Assembly (NCBI RefSeq): GCF_023898315.1
Contig: NC_064619.1
Location: forward strand, 345,164,650 to 345,228,649
Length of the DNA stretch: 64,000 bases
Direction of reading: 5' to 3'
Origin: Schistocerca nitens
Lineage: Eukaryota > Arthropoda > Insecta > Orthoptera > Acrididae
The notes below the pieces were generated by a model. It had not been told where the DNA came from, did no database searches, and saw only the letters and a list, made by a program, of their open reading frames with translations. Position 1 is the first letter of the stretch. Each line of letters opens with the position of its first letter. This document shows, piece by piece, positions 1 to 10,332 of this stretch. Made by a program: the position numbers and the translations under genes.

Positions 1-150
1 ATTAGGCAGCAGTTTCTGCCACATTATGAACAACACAAAGAAATATTAGCTTTGCAAAAACATCCACAGGTTCCGTCGCACAGAGCTAGACTTAGATGTT
101 AGCAAGGAGACGCTTAAAAAAATTCTGAATATAGAATTTCTTAGAAAAAA
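1..150. other. Unassigned flank left of the first Tc1-like element
   Basis: AT-rich sequence with no coding signal, RNA-like fold or repeat that I recognise. It ends where the terminal repeat of the Tc1-like element begins. Confidence 0.4.
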
Positions 151-1514
151 CACTACTCGCCATTAAATTTGTTACACCAAGAAGAAATGCAAATGATAAA
201 CGGGTATTCATTGGACAAATATATTATATTAGAACTGACATGTGATTACATTTTCACTCAATTTGGGTGCATAGATCCTGAGAAATCAGTACCCAGAACA
301 ACCACCTCTGGCCGTAATAACGGCCTTGATACGCCTGGGCATTGAGTCAAACAGAGCTTGGATGGCGTGTACAGGTACTGCTGCCCAAGCAGCTTCAACA
401 AGATACCACAGTTCATCAAGAGTAGTGACTGACGTATGGTTATGGGCCAGTTGCTCAGCCACCATTGATCAGACATTTTCAATTGGTGAGAGACCTAGAG
501 AATGTGATGGCCAGGGTCGCAGTTGAACATTTTCTGTATCCAGAAAGGCCCGCACAGGACCTGCTGAAATGAAGGGTTTCGCAAGGATCGAATGAAGGGT
601 AGAGCCACGGGTCGTAACACATCTGAAATGAACCGTCCACTGTTCAAAGTGCCGTCAATGCGAACAAGAGGTGACCGAGACGTGTAATCAATGGCACCCC
701 ATACCATCACGCGGGGTGATACGCCAGTATGGCGATGACGAATACACGCTTCCAATGTGCGTTCACCGCGATGTCGCCAAACACGGATGCGACCATCATG
801 ATGTGTAAACAAAACCTGGATTAATCCGAAAAAACGACGTTTTGCCATTCGTGCACCCAGGTTCGTCGTTGAATACACCATCGCAGGCGCTCCTGTCTGT
901 GGTACAGCGTCAAGGGTAACAGCAGCCATGGTCTCCGAGCTGATAGTCCATGCTGCTGCAAACGTCGTCGAACTGTTCGTGCAGATGGTTGTTGTCCCGC
1001 AAACGTCCCCATCTGTTGACTCAGGGATCAAGACGTGGCTGCACGATCCTTTACAGCCATGCAGATAAGATGCCTCGTATCGAGGCCGTTGGGATTCAGC
1101 ACGGCGTCCCGTATTACCCTCTTGAACGCACCGATTCCGTATTCTGCTAACAGTCATTGGATCTCGACCAACGCGAGCAGCAATGTCGCCATACGATAAA
1201 CCGCAATCGCGATAGGCTACAATCCGACCTTTATCAAAGTCTGAAACGTGATGGTACGCATTTCTCCTCCTTACACGAGGCATCACAACAACGTTTCACC
1301 AGTCAACGCCGGTCAACTGCTTTTTGTGTATGAGAAATCGGTTGGAAACTTTCCTCATGTCAGTACGTTGTAGGTGTCGCCACTTGCGTCAGCATTGTGT
1401 GAATGCTCTGAGAAGCTAATCATTTGTATATCACAGCATCTTCTTCCTGTCGGTTAAATTTCGCGCCTGTAGCACGTCACCTTTGTGGTGTACCAATTTT
1501 AATGGCCAGTAGTG
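151..1514 (-). mobile_element. Tc1-like DNA transposon, family 1, copy 1 (decayed)
   Basis: Terminal inverted repeats of about 26 bp bound the element. The right end reads inward CACTACTGGCCATTAAAATT and the left end is CACTACTCGCCATTAAATTT. The right end is followed by TA, the Tc1/mariner target site; the left flanking dinucleotide has mutated to AA. At 1364 bp it is slightly shorter than the related copy at 24371-25771 (1401 bp). A broken transposase occupies the minus strand. Confidence 0.9.
286..1286 (-). pseudogene. Tc1-like transposase (DD34E), broken
   Basis: A transposase of this family excises and reinserts the element at TA sites in the nucleus. The N-terminus, starting MMPRVRRRNAYHH at 1286, carries a helix-turn-helix (DFDKGRIVAYRDCGLSYGDIAARVGRDPMTVSRI). 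The catalytic core is degraded. The block around the second Asp (QQDNARPH in copy 2) is deleted near 570, and the final segment is in another frame. The third acidic residue is kept (SPIEN near 495-510) but is followed three codons later by TGA where Trp is expected. The C-terminus resumes as AEQLAHNHTSV..ARGGCSGY and ends at a stop at 286-288. Frameshifts also lie near 1010-1100. It cannot encode an active enzyme. Confidence 0.85.
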
Positions 1515-2036
1515 TACATAGAAGCACACAAAGCAGTATAGGATGTCAATACATGCTTTTCGGCTTATCATTATTTTTTATTCTGTATAATTGCCAAATA
1601 GAACAAAAAACAACTGCTTTGTCCTTCAATATACTGACGTTTTCAGGAATAAAAGAAAAAGATTATTTAATGAAAACTGTTTCATCAGTTTATGCCCTTA
1701 AATACGCACAGTGCTGTCTTATTATACACAAGTATTACAGGAACTTTCTTATGGATGAACACTCATTGGTAAAATATATGTGATGGAACATTTTAAATGT
1801 GACATCAGAACAAGCATAAAGGATCAAAGACTAAGAAGATAAGAAAGCTTAAATCAAATACAACATAAACCATGAGTGAACCGACGTTAGCAGACGACGT
1901 TATCGGCCCTTCGGCTCTTCTCCCCCCCCCCCCCCCACCCGCCTTTCCCACGCGAGATGTCCCGTTCAGCTGTGTGAATACCACATTTGAAATGCGTTGT
2001 GGAACTTAGTTGCTTCCAGTGCGAATCGATAATAAT
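1515..2036. other. Unassigned AT-rich interval with a poly-C tract
   Basis: No gene or known repeat seen. A run of about 16 C residues starts near 1921. An open frame at 1424-1783 overlaps the transposon end and looks like chance. Confidence 0.4.
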
Positions 2037-2560
2037 TCACCACCTGCGCACCCTTGTTACAACTATCTTCGCTAGTGGCGACCTACGGTGCCCTGTGACG
2101 CGTGCAGTCCCCTGCACCTGACGTGGGCGGTGTTCAGCGACGCTGTACCCCTTTGTGCCGTGGCAGCCGGCGGCAGGAAGACAACGGCCGCCGCGGCGTG
2201 CGATGCACAATGGCGCAGCCGAACAATGCGGGCCTCGCTCGTTAGCGTAGGCGGCGGCCGCGGCGCGGCGCGGCGTGTGCCGCGTCGGGGCGCTCGCGGC
2301 TGTTTTCCGCTCCACTGCGCCGCGCTTTTCTGGGCGTGGACGGCATCTGCCGGGCAGCAGGCAGCAGGCAGCACCTGTGTTCCGCGCGGCTGCCGCTGCC
2401 CGCCGCTGCACCCAGCTCCGCAGTTTACATCGTCTTAAGGGCGACCCAACCATCGTCATTATCTCCGTGAGCCGACTCTTAACTCTGTCGGCGCTGCGGA
2501 AGCGCTGTGATCTTTCAGTCGTAAATAAGTCTCCAGTCATTTCGCTCGAGTCTCGGGGGT
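2037..2560. other. CpG-rich island, possible host promoter or first exon
   Basis: About 500 bp of strongly GC- and CpG-rich sequence, densest around 2160-2420 with runs such as GGCGGCCGCGGCGCGGCG, set in AT-rich DNA. Open frames appear on both strands and in overlapping frames (167, 116, 100 and 95 codons). That is what GC-rich composition produces, and their products are Arg/Ala/Pro-rich without a recognisable domain. No convincing splice-bounded exon was identified. A promoter or 5' UTR role is inference only. Confidence 0.4.
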
Positions 2561-2697
2561 AATAACTTCATCGCGAGTCTGTTCGACCAAATTTTAATTT
2601 TGTTACGTTGTCACTGTGATTTACGGTGGCATCCTTCGTGCCGTTTTTCAGGGTTCTTCGTCGATGTCGTTTAGAACTCTATACGATGGCTCTAAAG

Positions 2698-2840
2698 CAG
2701 TGGTTCCCAACCTGGGGTTAATCACCCCATGACGGGTAAAATGAAATTTTCATAGCGGCAAAAACTGAAAGATTCGGTCCTGTTTCAGTCACGAAACTAA
2801 ATTATTTTCAGATGATCATTACTATTATCACAATTTTGTA
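2698..2840 (+). mobile_element. Possible hAT-type transposon end
   Basis: The sequence at 2698 begins CAGTGGTTCCCAACCTGGGG, which closely resembles terminal repeats of hAT elements of the Charlie type. No matching opposite terminus or 8-bp target duplication was found nearby, so at most this is a one-ended fragment. Confidence 0.3.
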
Positions 2841-3189
2841 AGACTCTAGTGTTGATTATAAAAGTTATCAATAATTACTTTTTCTCAATTACTAGCACTA
2901 ACGCGGTGGATGTTACAGGTTCCTCACATAGTTCAGCCACTACACACATATGCTGAGCTTTGTCCAGTACTTCGCCGATGAAAGTGATATGCAGGGTCGT
3001 CCATTGATCGTCACCGGGCCAAATATCTCACGAAATAAGCGTCAAACGAAAAAACTACAAAGAACGAAACTTGTCTAGCTTGAAGGGGGAAATCAGATGG
3101 CGCTATGGTTGGCACGCTAGATGGTGCTGCTATAGGTCAAACGGATATCAACTGTGTTTTTTTAAATAGGAACCCCCATTGTTGTGCAT
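2841..3189. other. Unassigned interval
   Basis: No coding region or repeat recognised between the possible hAT end and the Penelope-like sequence. Confidence 0.35.
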
Positions 3190-3264
3190 TTTCAACTTCT
3201 CGCGGCGTAATGAATAATCCATTACATTTCGGGCATGCAGCCGCGCAAATAAAATTTCATGGTA

Positions 3265-3295
3265 TTTCGGCCGCGTATCGTCCGGCCATCCTCAG
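3265..3295 (-). ncRNA. Hammerhead-ribozyme-like core in the PLE 3' region
   Basis: Read on the minus strand, CTGAGGA (3289-3295) matches the hammerhead CUGANGA. It is followed by a stem GGCCG..CGGCC with a loop, then GAAA (3265-3268). Hammerheads are known in PLE terminal repeats. Stems I and III and the cleavage triplet were not established by eye. Confidence 0.35.
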
Positions 3296-3569
3296 AGTGA
3301 GTCACAAGACTGACGACAAGATGCCAAGCGCGTCCTTATATGCTCCACCGCGGCGGTACTGCGCATGCGAGTCACAGATGCTGGTCGGCGGCAGAGACAT
3401 ACGCTTACACATGCGCCGCCTGTGGCGAAGGCGTACAGACATTCGATTCGCTTATCGATGTTTGATCGGCGACGGTGACCCGATGACGACTTCTCTGCAG
3501 TTAAATTACTCCAAGAGCCGGATTCCATGCTTTGTCCAAATTAAAACCATTACCTCTTTTTACTAAAGA

Positions 3570-4118
3570 AAGTAATTCCTTCAGATCTAGTGCGGTTCTG
3601 CCCTATGTGGGTGCTCTTTCTTCGAAGATAGGCCGTATTCTTGAGAAACGGTGATCTTCCGAATTCCCACAAAGATTGCAGCTTTACTCGGCTCTGTGAA
3701 GGACGATTTACAGCTTCGTAAAGCGGGTGTGTATCAGATTCCTTGCGGAAATTGTGAGCAGTCATACATAGGTCAAACAACACGCACCGTTCATGAGAGG
3801 TGTGTGGAGCACCGAAGATACACACGCTTATTACAGCCAGACAAGTCAGCTGTGGCCGAACATTGTATTGATACAGGTCATTCCATCAGTTATAGTGATG
3901 TGAAGATTTTAACATCCGCCTCTTCTTTTTGGGAATTTGTCTTCAAGGAAGCTATACAAATTAGATTAGCTAACAATTTAATAAATAGAGATAATGATTT
4001 TAATTTGGACAACGCATGGAATCCGGCTCTTGGAGTAATTAAACTGCAGAGAAGTCGTCATCGTGTCACCGCCTCCGATCAAACATCGATAAGCGAATCG
4101 AATGTCTGTACTTGTTAA
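3570..4118 (+). pseudogene. Penelope-like GIY-YIG endonuclease, C-terminal fragment
   Basis: This is the C-terminal endonuclease domain of a Penelope-like retroelement polyprotein, which nicks target DNA to prime reverse transcription. The open part starts at 3651 (155 codons). It shows GVYQIPCGNCEQSYIGQTTR, the GIY-YIG signature with the PLE-typical Cys pair between its two halves, then HERCVEHRRY, then KSAVAEHCIDTGHSI. Upstream, 3590-3650 still encodes PYVGALSSKIGRIL, a linker conserved before the domain, but in another frame. The reverse transcriptase proper is missing, so this is a 5'-truncated, frameshifted remnant. Confidence 0.8.
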
Positions 4119-4230
4119 TTTCCGTCGCAGCTAATGTAGAGCACATTAAACGCTTACGAGCTCCACGAGCTTTCATAAAACCATACCTAACTATTAAGGA
4201 AACAGGCATCACAACTAAGAAGCTTTAGAA
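4119..4230. other. Short interval after the PLE fragment
   Basis: Low-information sequence between the PLE stop codon and the GA microsatellite. It may still be diverged PLE 3' sequence. Confidence 0.3.
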
Positions 4231-4269
<39 letters not shown>

Positions 4270-4345
4270 TGGAGAGAGGGTGGGGGGGGGTGAGAGGGAG
4301 AGATCCAGAGATAGAGAAGGAGAAAGAGAGAGAGAGAGAGACGCA
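4231..4345. repeat. (GA)n microsatellite
   Basis: Pure then interrupted GA dinucleotide repeat, broken by GGTGGGGGGGG-type stretches. The 60-codon Ser/Leu frame on the minus strand is only the translation of the repeat. Confidence 0.9.
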
Positions 4346-5659
4346 AGAGGCGGGGCAAGGACCGTTTTAATGCATTTGTAGAGATGTATAACAAACAGTC
4401 TTGTCACCGTTGTGTCTCTTGGGATATACTTCTATAACGAAATAAAAAAAATTTCTGAAGCGATTCTTGAATGGTTCTATATTCTTGCACAGCCTGGAAA
4501 AAATAACACCTCTTGAAGACTGGATTACGCTTCACTCCGTGGCACTGCATCACTTGACAGCACCGATACTCCTACTGAAGATGCAATAATCCTGGTTTAG
4601 CGTCAAAAAACTGCACGGTCGTGCTTTATAAATGTTAATGTCCTTGTCCGCTGTCCGGCCAACCCATGAAAACGACGGATTCTAAATGTAATTTCACTGC
4701 GATAAGTTTTAAAACGCCCACAGATATATCGATAACTAAATGTTAACTCTATTACGATTTCTTATTGCATTTCTATTATTCCTCGTTCCGAATGAACCAC
4801 TATGATTATCATTATTACCCACTCATCTCCTTCGTTATTCAGTTGGTGGAGGGAACGTCAAAAGAACGAATGTCGGTACAACAACATCCAATAAGAATTC
4901 ATCTACTTTTACCATCATCGACATTCTGTGAATTGTACAGGATATGTTTGTGAGTTGGCCTCGGGATTTTGAGAGTAAGTGTATACGTGATGCACAGTTG
5001 CTTACCTGCAACGACTGACACTAGGAATTGTTGAGTTGTTCTGTGAAGATCGCTCGTCGACTGACCCGGTGACAATTCATGTAGCACTTTAATACTTTCC
5101 TAATCTTCCATTGATCACTTTGGCATCCGCCATCCCCGTAGCAATATTTATATTGAAGCTCCACCTTAAATCGTGCCTTAGCTTTTACATAACCGAAGAG
5201 TGTCAGGTCTATAATCATTCTTTAATTCTGCTGTGGAATACTATACACTACTACGAAGCTTTCTAGTTCGTTAAAGCTTTTTGCAAGACATATGTATACC
5301 CACATTTTCGCCTTACGAAGGAAATGATACGCGGGCAGTGCTGTTTCCCAAAGAGCTATCCAGGCTTGACTCACGACAAGCCTTCTGCGAATGCCTCTCT
5401 GCTTCTTTCAAAATGATCCGTACTTAGCAGGACTAGCACTAGTAGAAGAAAAGATAGACCTATCGCATAGAAATGATTTGCGAACAGCCGAGGGGTGAGC
5501 TTCATAATGTTGCCACTGCGAATGATTGCCAAGAGTCCGGGTACAAAATCCGCCCCGACACTCAGCTTCAATTTGTCACGTTGTTTCAATATCTAGTGTT
5601 TTCATCTATTGTCTCTTCGTGAGTCAGCGTTTTAACGCACAGGCTGTAAATTTGAAGCT
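4346..5659. other. Unassigned interval
   Basis: About 1.3 kb of AT-rich DNA. Only short chance frames (under 75 codons) without recognisable motifs were seen. Confidence 0.35.
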
Positions 5660-6485
5660 CTGCATTTTTTTAATGAAGGAAAGCATAGTTCGTGGCAGGC
5701 TATATTGCTTTTATTCTTTTATTATTTATGCTACCGGCCGCTTTCGACGTAACTATCATGTACCTAAAATGAAACATACCAACATGGAGCACACTATAAC
5801 ATCAGTAAACAGTTTGCAAAAACCTGCATGACATAAAAATATTCTTCTTACTAACGTGACATAAACTTATAGCTCTACTTACACGTGGATGAGCATCATA
5901 TGCCATGCTGTATACGGTATATTGCACTTCGTGTAACAGATATCTCACGTCTATATCGCAATTGAATCATATATATGTTTCTGTTTGGAATATAAAATAT
6001 TTTGACCTTTTTTTGTCGCTCGAGTGAGGATACTTACGCTCTCTAGCAAGCTGCAATCAATAGCTGTCAACATTATTTTTCAAGGAGGTCTTTGACAACA
6101 TTGAATAAGAGCTGATTGTAACTGTCAGCTTATATATCGAGTGGCTAAAGCTTACACATACTGCCATGGGATCATGTAGATGTAACGACATGCTTTCATT
6201 CACGTGCAATATTGGATACGGACTACGTAAAATGTGGCCTCAGGCAGGAATAGAAATTGTAGTTATGTGCCACATCTTATATCACGCATCATGTGATGCT
6301 CATCCACGTAAGTTTGTGAAGTGAGTACTGATATTATAGTGTGCTCAGTGTTGCTGTGTTTCATTTCAGGTCCTTGATAATGACGTAATTATCGTAAGCG
6401 GCCGATGGGACAGCTATTGAAAAATATAAACAATACAATCTAATACGGATCATACTTTCCTTCACAAAATTTCTAGAGCTGCGGT
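5660..6485. repeat. Diverged inverted repeat, probably PLE-derived
   Basis: The reverse complement of about 5660-5905 aligns with about 6290-6480. Shared blocks are TGATGCTCATCCACGT, ACTGATRTTATAGTGTGCTC and TTTCATTTYAGG, and then AAGCGGCCG followed by ACTTTCCTTCA-like sequence. A weaker match continues inward to about 5945 and 6199. The left arm has GTTACGTCGAAAGCGGCCG and the right arm the decayed counterpart GACGTAATTATCGTAAGCGG. Merged, they resemble stem II plus GAAA of a hammerhead, suggesting inverted PLE terminal repeats. No protein-coding part remains. Confidence 0.5.
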
Positions 6486-7292
6486 CCTACAAAGAAGTAA
6501 ATTATACTCTATTTTTTTACATGCAATAAAAACTCTACAAAAAATCGCATTACGCACGTGGAATAAAATAAATTTATGTCTTTTTTTTCAGTTTCAGAAT
6601 TTTCTTGACAACAAACCAGCAACTTTCTTAATATCGTATGAAGAGTTTATTAACGAGTGTGTTAAGAATAGCAGTACATATGTTTGGCGACTGGTTTCGA
6701 ACCAACTGGTTCAAGCCTGCTCTACTGAGGACATCGTTGAAATTACGTGCTGCCACACTGGCAGCGATGTTGACTATTTTTTCCCGATGTGAATGGTTTT
6801 CCGGGGATACTTTTTCACAAATCGCCTCGTAACTCAATAGTGGAGTTCCTGGCGAACTTGGGACAAACACTACAATAAATTAGATATCCAAGATAATATT
6901 TTAAGCCAAAACCGTGTTTTCTTTTATTTTCAAAAAGAAGCGCCCCTAAACTACTGCGCTCCAGATCTTGAATTAATGCAGAAAAATTAGAGTTTTTAGC
7001 AAATGAGACGATTCTCTTTTGCAGTGGTCTGGCGAGGGTGCCACGGGTTTTGTCGGCATTATTAGGCAACTTTTTCGTTGGTCATGCCTGAACGGCTCAC
7101 GTGGTGAGCGGTACATTAATACAACAGGCCAGCCAGGCAGCCCCGTACAGCCTAGTTACTGGTGTAACGATTGATTCCTCAACTCAAAAGTCTTAACGCG
7201 CCGTATCACGTTCTACAGTAAGCATCACTGTAAGCTGCCACGTCTTTCTCCACTTCTAGTGGTCACAAGTAGTACACTTTGGCAGCGTCCCT
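6486..7292. other. Unassigned interval
   Basis: Two minus-strand frames of 80-84 codons (6628-6870 and 6815-7069) were inspected. Neither shows a known motif or credible splice context. No repeat was recognised. Confidence 0.35.
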
Positions 7293-8330
7293 TTAATGTT
7301 GAACAGTTTCTTCTGAATCCGAAGACTGGATGGCAGCAATTCGTTTTCTCCAGTCCTCTCTGTTGCCTGTTAGTCTGTTCATATTCTCAAGTGAGCCTTC
7401 TCCTACTTTATCTCTGAAGTGTTGCAGACGAGGCATTCCTCTCTTGTCTGGACTCATGCTTTTCACGGCAGTTTTTAAAGAACACTTGTGTCGCTAGAGA
7501 TGGTCATTTAAATAATATCTTCTTTCTCACGTGGTTGGTAGTAAATATCCTTTTTACCTATTATTGTAGGACTTCATTCATTTGGGAGTTACGCTGTCCG
7601 CAAGATCTTTTGTATCCTCTTCCAGTACCGCATATCAAAAGCCTCAAGACGTCTCCTGTCGGATGTTCATGTGTCCGGACGATACAAAGCTACGCCCTAT
7701 GAAAATCTCTTCGGTCACCACGAATAAATTCCTTGATGTAGCCAACACCATTTCTCTTGTTTGTCGACTGAACTGTTGCCATCTGAGATAATTTCATTTC
7801 CTAAGTACTTAAAGTTATTTGCTCGTATTACCTCTAATGTCTACTTCTATACGTTGGTGGCTGCGTACCATAATTTTCGTCTTCTTTATACTGATTTTCA
7901 TCTTACACTTCTCTTTCAACACATTATTCATCTTTGGTAATATTTTTTGCAGTTTCTCTTCGTTTTAGTCAATGGCAACTACGTCGTTAGGAAATATTAT
8001 CATCTACATTTCCACTCAATTAAACTTTATCTCTTCAAATTCCTCTTTACGTTTCTCAAAAATGGTTCAAATGGCTCTGAGAACTATAGGACTTAACATC
8101 TGAGGTCATCAGTCCCCTAGAACTTAGAACTACTTAAACCTACCTAACCTAAGGAGATCACACACATCCATTCCCGAGGCAGGATTATAACCTGCAACCG
8201 TAGCGGCCGCGCGGCTCCAGACTGAAGCGCCTAGAACCGCTCGGCCACACCGGCCGGCTACGTTTCTCAAGATATTCCCCAATATATAGGTTGAACAGTA
8301 GTGGTGACCAGTTGCATCCCTGACGTACGT
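7293..8330 (-). pseudogene. RTE-like LINE reverse transcriptase remnant (C-terminal half)
   Basis: The minus strand encodes RQGCNWSPLLFNLYIGEYLE at about 8271-8325, the RT block before the palm active site, close to the RQGCSLSPLLFNLYI of the RTE copies in this window. After the SINE insertion come VLKEKCKMKISIKKTKIM (7850-7960), FKYLGNEIISDG, and finally NREDWRKRIAAIQSSDSE with a stop at 7293-7295. Several frameshifts and stops separate these blocks, and the FADD motif itself was not found intact. It is an old, 5'-truncated copy of a family distinct from the RTE-A/B and RTE-C types. Confidence 0.7.
8060..8258 (-). mobile_element. SINE (tRNA-Ser/Leu-type head), inserted in LINE remnant
   Basis: A minus-strand SINE is flanked by a perfect 12-bp duplication TACGTTTCTCAA (8048-8059 and 8259-8270). 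The tRNA-like head (GCCGGTGTGGCCGAGCGGTT with a decayed B box) lies at the right. The shared tail ending CTCAGAGCCATTTGAACCAT lies at the left. It is inserted in the RT remnant, hence younger. Confidence 0.92.
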
Positions 8331-8410
8331 TTCGGTGTGTTAGCGCGTTCTACTTTACCATTTGTGTGTATAATGCCTTTATGGTTTTGTGCAATAAACA
8401 ATATATATGC

Positions 8411-8602
8411 TGAACACTTGTTGTTGTGGTTTTCAGTCCGAGGACTGGTTTAATACAGCTCTCCACGCCACTCCATCCTGTGCAAGCCTCTTCATCTCCG
8501 AACAACTACTGCAACCAACATCCATTTGAACCTGCTCACTGTACTCGTCTCTTGGTATCCACCTGCAGTTTTTAGCCCCCTCCACACACTCACTCACACA
8601 CA

Positions 8603-8655
<53 letters not shown>

Positions 8656-8930
8656 TTCCCTCTAAAACTGAGCTGACTATTCCTCGATTTCTCAAAATGT
8701 CTCCTATGAATGGAGTCCTTCTTTTACTAAAGTTATGCTACAAATTTATTTTCTCCCCACTTCTATTCGGTATCTGCTCACTAGGTACGTGATCTACCCA
8801 TTTAAATTCAGCATTCTTCTGTGACACCAATTTCAAAAGCTTCTGTTCACCTTCTTGTCTAAACTGCTTATCGCCTACGTTTGACTTCCGTACAAGGCTA
8901 CTGTCCAGACAACTGCTTAACCGCGCATTA
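8411..8930 (-). pseudogene. RTE-A/B family 3' fragment, split by a CA repeat
   Basis: The minus strand encodes CRWIPRDEYSEQVQMDVGCS, then EMKRLAQDGVAWRAVLNQSS, matching the end of the RTE-B ORF at 43500-43621. It is followed by the conserved 3' end with an (ACA)n tail at about 8411-8425. The upstream part (8653-8930) matches the RTE segment encoding the MWCY..HVLRHQGITN region but is frameshifted. A CA microsatellite separates the two parts. Confidence 0.75.
8578..8652. repeat. (CA)n microsatellite
   Basis: Roughly 75 bp of CA repeats with two early interruptions, lying inside the RTE 3' fragment. It generates the spurious Cys/Val and Thr/His frames on both strands. Confidence 0.95.
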
Positions 8931-9030
8931 AAACGAAAGAAAGTACCATTTATACAGCTCTCGATTCAATTAAATCGTATCTCAGCGTCACATGTTTTGA
9001 CTTAATGCGAGTTTGAGTTAAAAAGCCATA
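8931..9030. other. Unassigned spacer
   Basis: Nothing recognised. Confidence 0.3.
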
Positions 9031-9350
9031 GTTCAATAGGCAAATCTGTGGCCGGCTCGCGCAGTGCGACGTGCCCTCCGACAGCGACGTGATGGATGCA
9101 GTGGGGGCAGCTGCGATCTATTAATCGCCTCCGCAATTAATAAAACACGGCTGGGACACTGGCCGCGCGACCACTTGTGATTCCGCCTGCGGTCTGCGCT
9201 GCGGCCTCCACACACCATACGTTAGGGCAGCGTGAAGCGAGGCTCCGCCGTAGCCGCCAGCCGCGTAAGTAATTGCCGGCGGCGAGCGGCCGTCATCGGA
9301 AACGAGAATCAATCTGCCGGCCGCGCTGCGCTGATGCTCGCAACACCAGC
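9031..9350. other. GC/CpG-rich block
   Basis: A compositionally distinct GC-rich stretch (for example GCCGGCGGCGAGCGGCC near 9277) in AT-rich surroundings. Overlapping frames of about 60 codons on the minus strand have no recognised domain. It could be a regulatory island or an unclassified repeat. Confidence 0.35.
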
Positions 9351-9957
9351 AGTCCCCGGCAAAAATATTTTCTTTACTTCGCTATAAAGTTTTATCGCCG
9401 TCATCAGTACGTCATAGCTGCGCCACAGGAACGGTAACAGGCACTTAATGAGAATCACTTTGTTGAATCACGTACTGCCTAAGCACCGAACTACTGCTGT
9501 CCATTTAGCGAGGCGAGTTTCGAAAACACTGTAATGACTTGAGGGATCATGAAATATAGAAGGAAGCCTGTGCTGCGGATCTTTTCTTTCCATCCTTTTT
9601 ATGACAATAAGTAGGAAACGTCCAATGGCCGTGGCAACCGGTAGTAATGGCAGCAGCTGTTAATTAAACACATCTAAAGACATAGGGGATACACTGATAC
9701 GGTTGTTAGGTTTGTTTTGACGTTTTATTGCTTTTTCTTCGGAAGACAGAAACGAGCTGGTGTAGGAGTAGGCTCTCGACACCGTTGAGTACAGGGAAAT
9801 AGATCCTGTCGTCACTTGTCGATCTTAAGAACTCGCAGAAAGACCTGGACAAAATTTCTACTATATTAATGTCGTGTGACGACGGCCTCCCGTCTGGTAG
9901 ACCGTGCGCCTGGTGCAAGTCTTTAGATTTGACGCCACTTCGGCGACTTGCGCATCT
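9351..9957. other. Unassigned interval
   Basis: No gene or repeat recognised. A 70-codon minus-strand frame at 9706-9918 has no motif. Confidence 0.35.
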
Positions 9958-10083
9958 ATGGGGATGAAATGATGATGATGATTAGGACAACACAACACCC
10001 AGTGCTTGAGCGGAGAAAAATCTCCGACCCAGCCGGGAATCGAACCCGGGCCCTTAGGATTGACAGTCTGTCGCGCTGACCAC
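9958..10083 (-). mobile_element. SINE with a second tRNA-like head and ATCATC tail
   Basis: On the minus strand the head reads GTGGTCAGCGCGACAGACTG with B box GGGTTCGATTCCCGGCTGGG. It is followed by a short body and an (ATC)n end at 9962-9983. The head is unlike that of the common SINE in this window, so this is a separate family. Target duplications were not resolved. Confidence 0.7.
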
Positions 10084-10332
10084 TTTTTTTTAAAAACACT
10101 AAATTAAATGAAATGCATCCTCTGCAAAAACAAAAAAGACAAAACAAAACAAAAAAAATCATTGTAAAACAAATCACAAATGTAAAGGAACAGGAATACA
10201 GAGATGTTGTTTTTTATTTATTTATTTTCCATAAGGACCACTCTGTTAAAAGGAACATGTAGATCATTTCATGGTATAGTATGTGCATTACATATGGAGC
10301 GGTGAGAGAAGCGTGAGGTTCATTATCAGCTG

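Larger units (their letters stand above)
3190..4118. mobile_element. Penelope-like element (PLE) pieces arranged head to head
   Basis: Two fragments of one PLE lie in opposite orientation. The plus-strand fragment (about 3548-4118) encodes the last part of the RT region and the GIY-YIG endonuclease. The minus-strand fragment (3545 back to about 3190) begins within the same C-terminal codons and runs on into the 3' end. The shared part is 3432-3545 (minus) against about 4003-4115 (plus), nearly identical. PLEs are known for terminal repeats that can be direct or inverted and for partial tandem copies, so the arrangement fits the family. Confidence 0.75.

Noticed and set aside
2037..2540. Overlapping 95-167-codon frames on both strands
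   Set aside because: GC-rich composition suppresses stop codons in every frame. The products are low-complexity Arg/Ala/Pro text with no domain.
4225..4407. Ser/Leu-rich 60-codon frame
   Set aside because: It is a translation of the GA repeat.
8433..8651. Cys/Val-rich frame at the CA repeat
   Set aside because: It is a translation of the microsatellite fused to the RTE tail.
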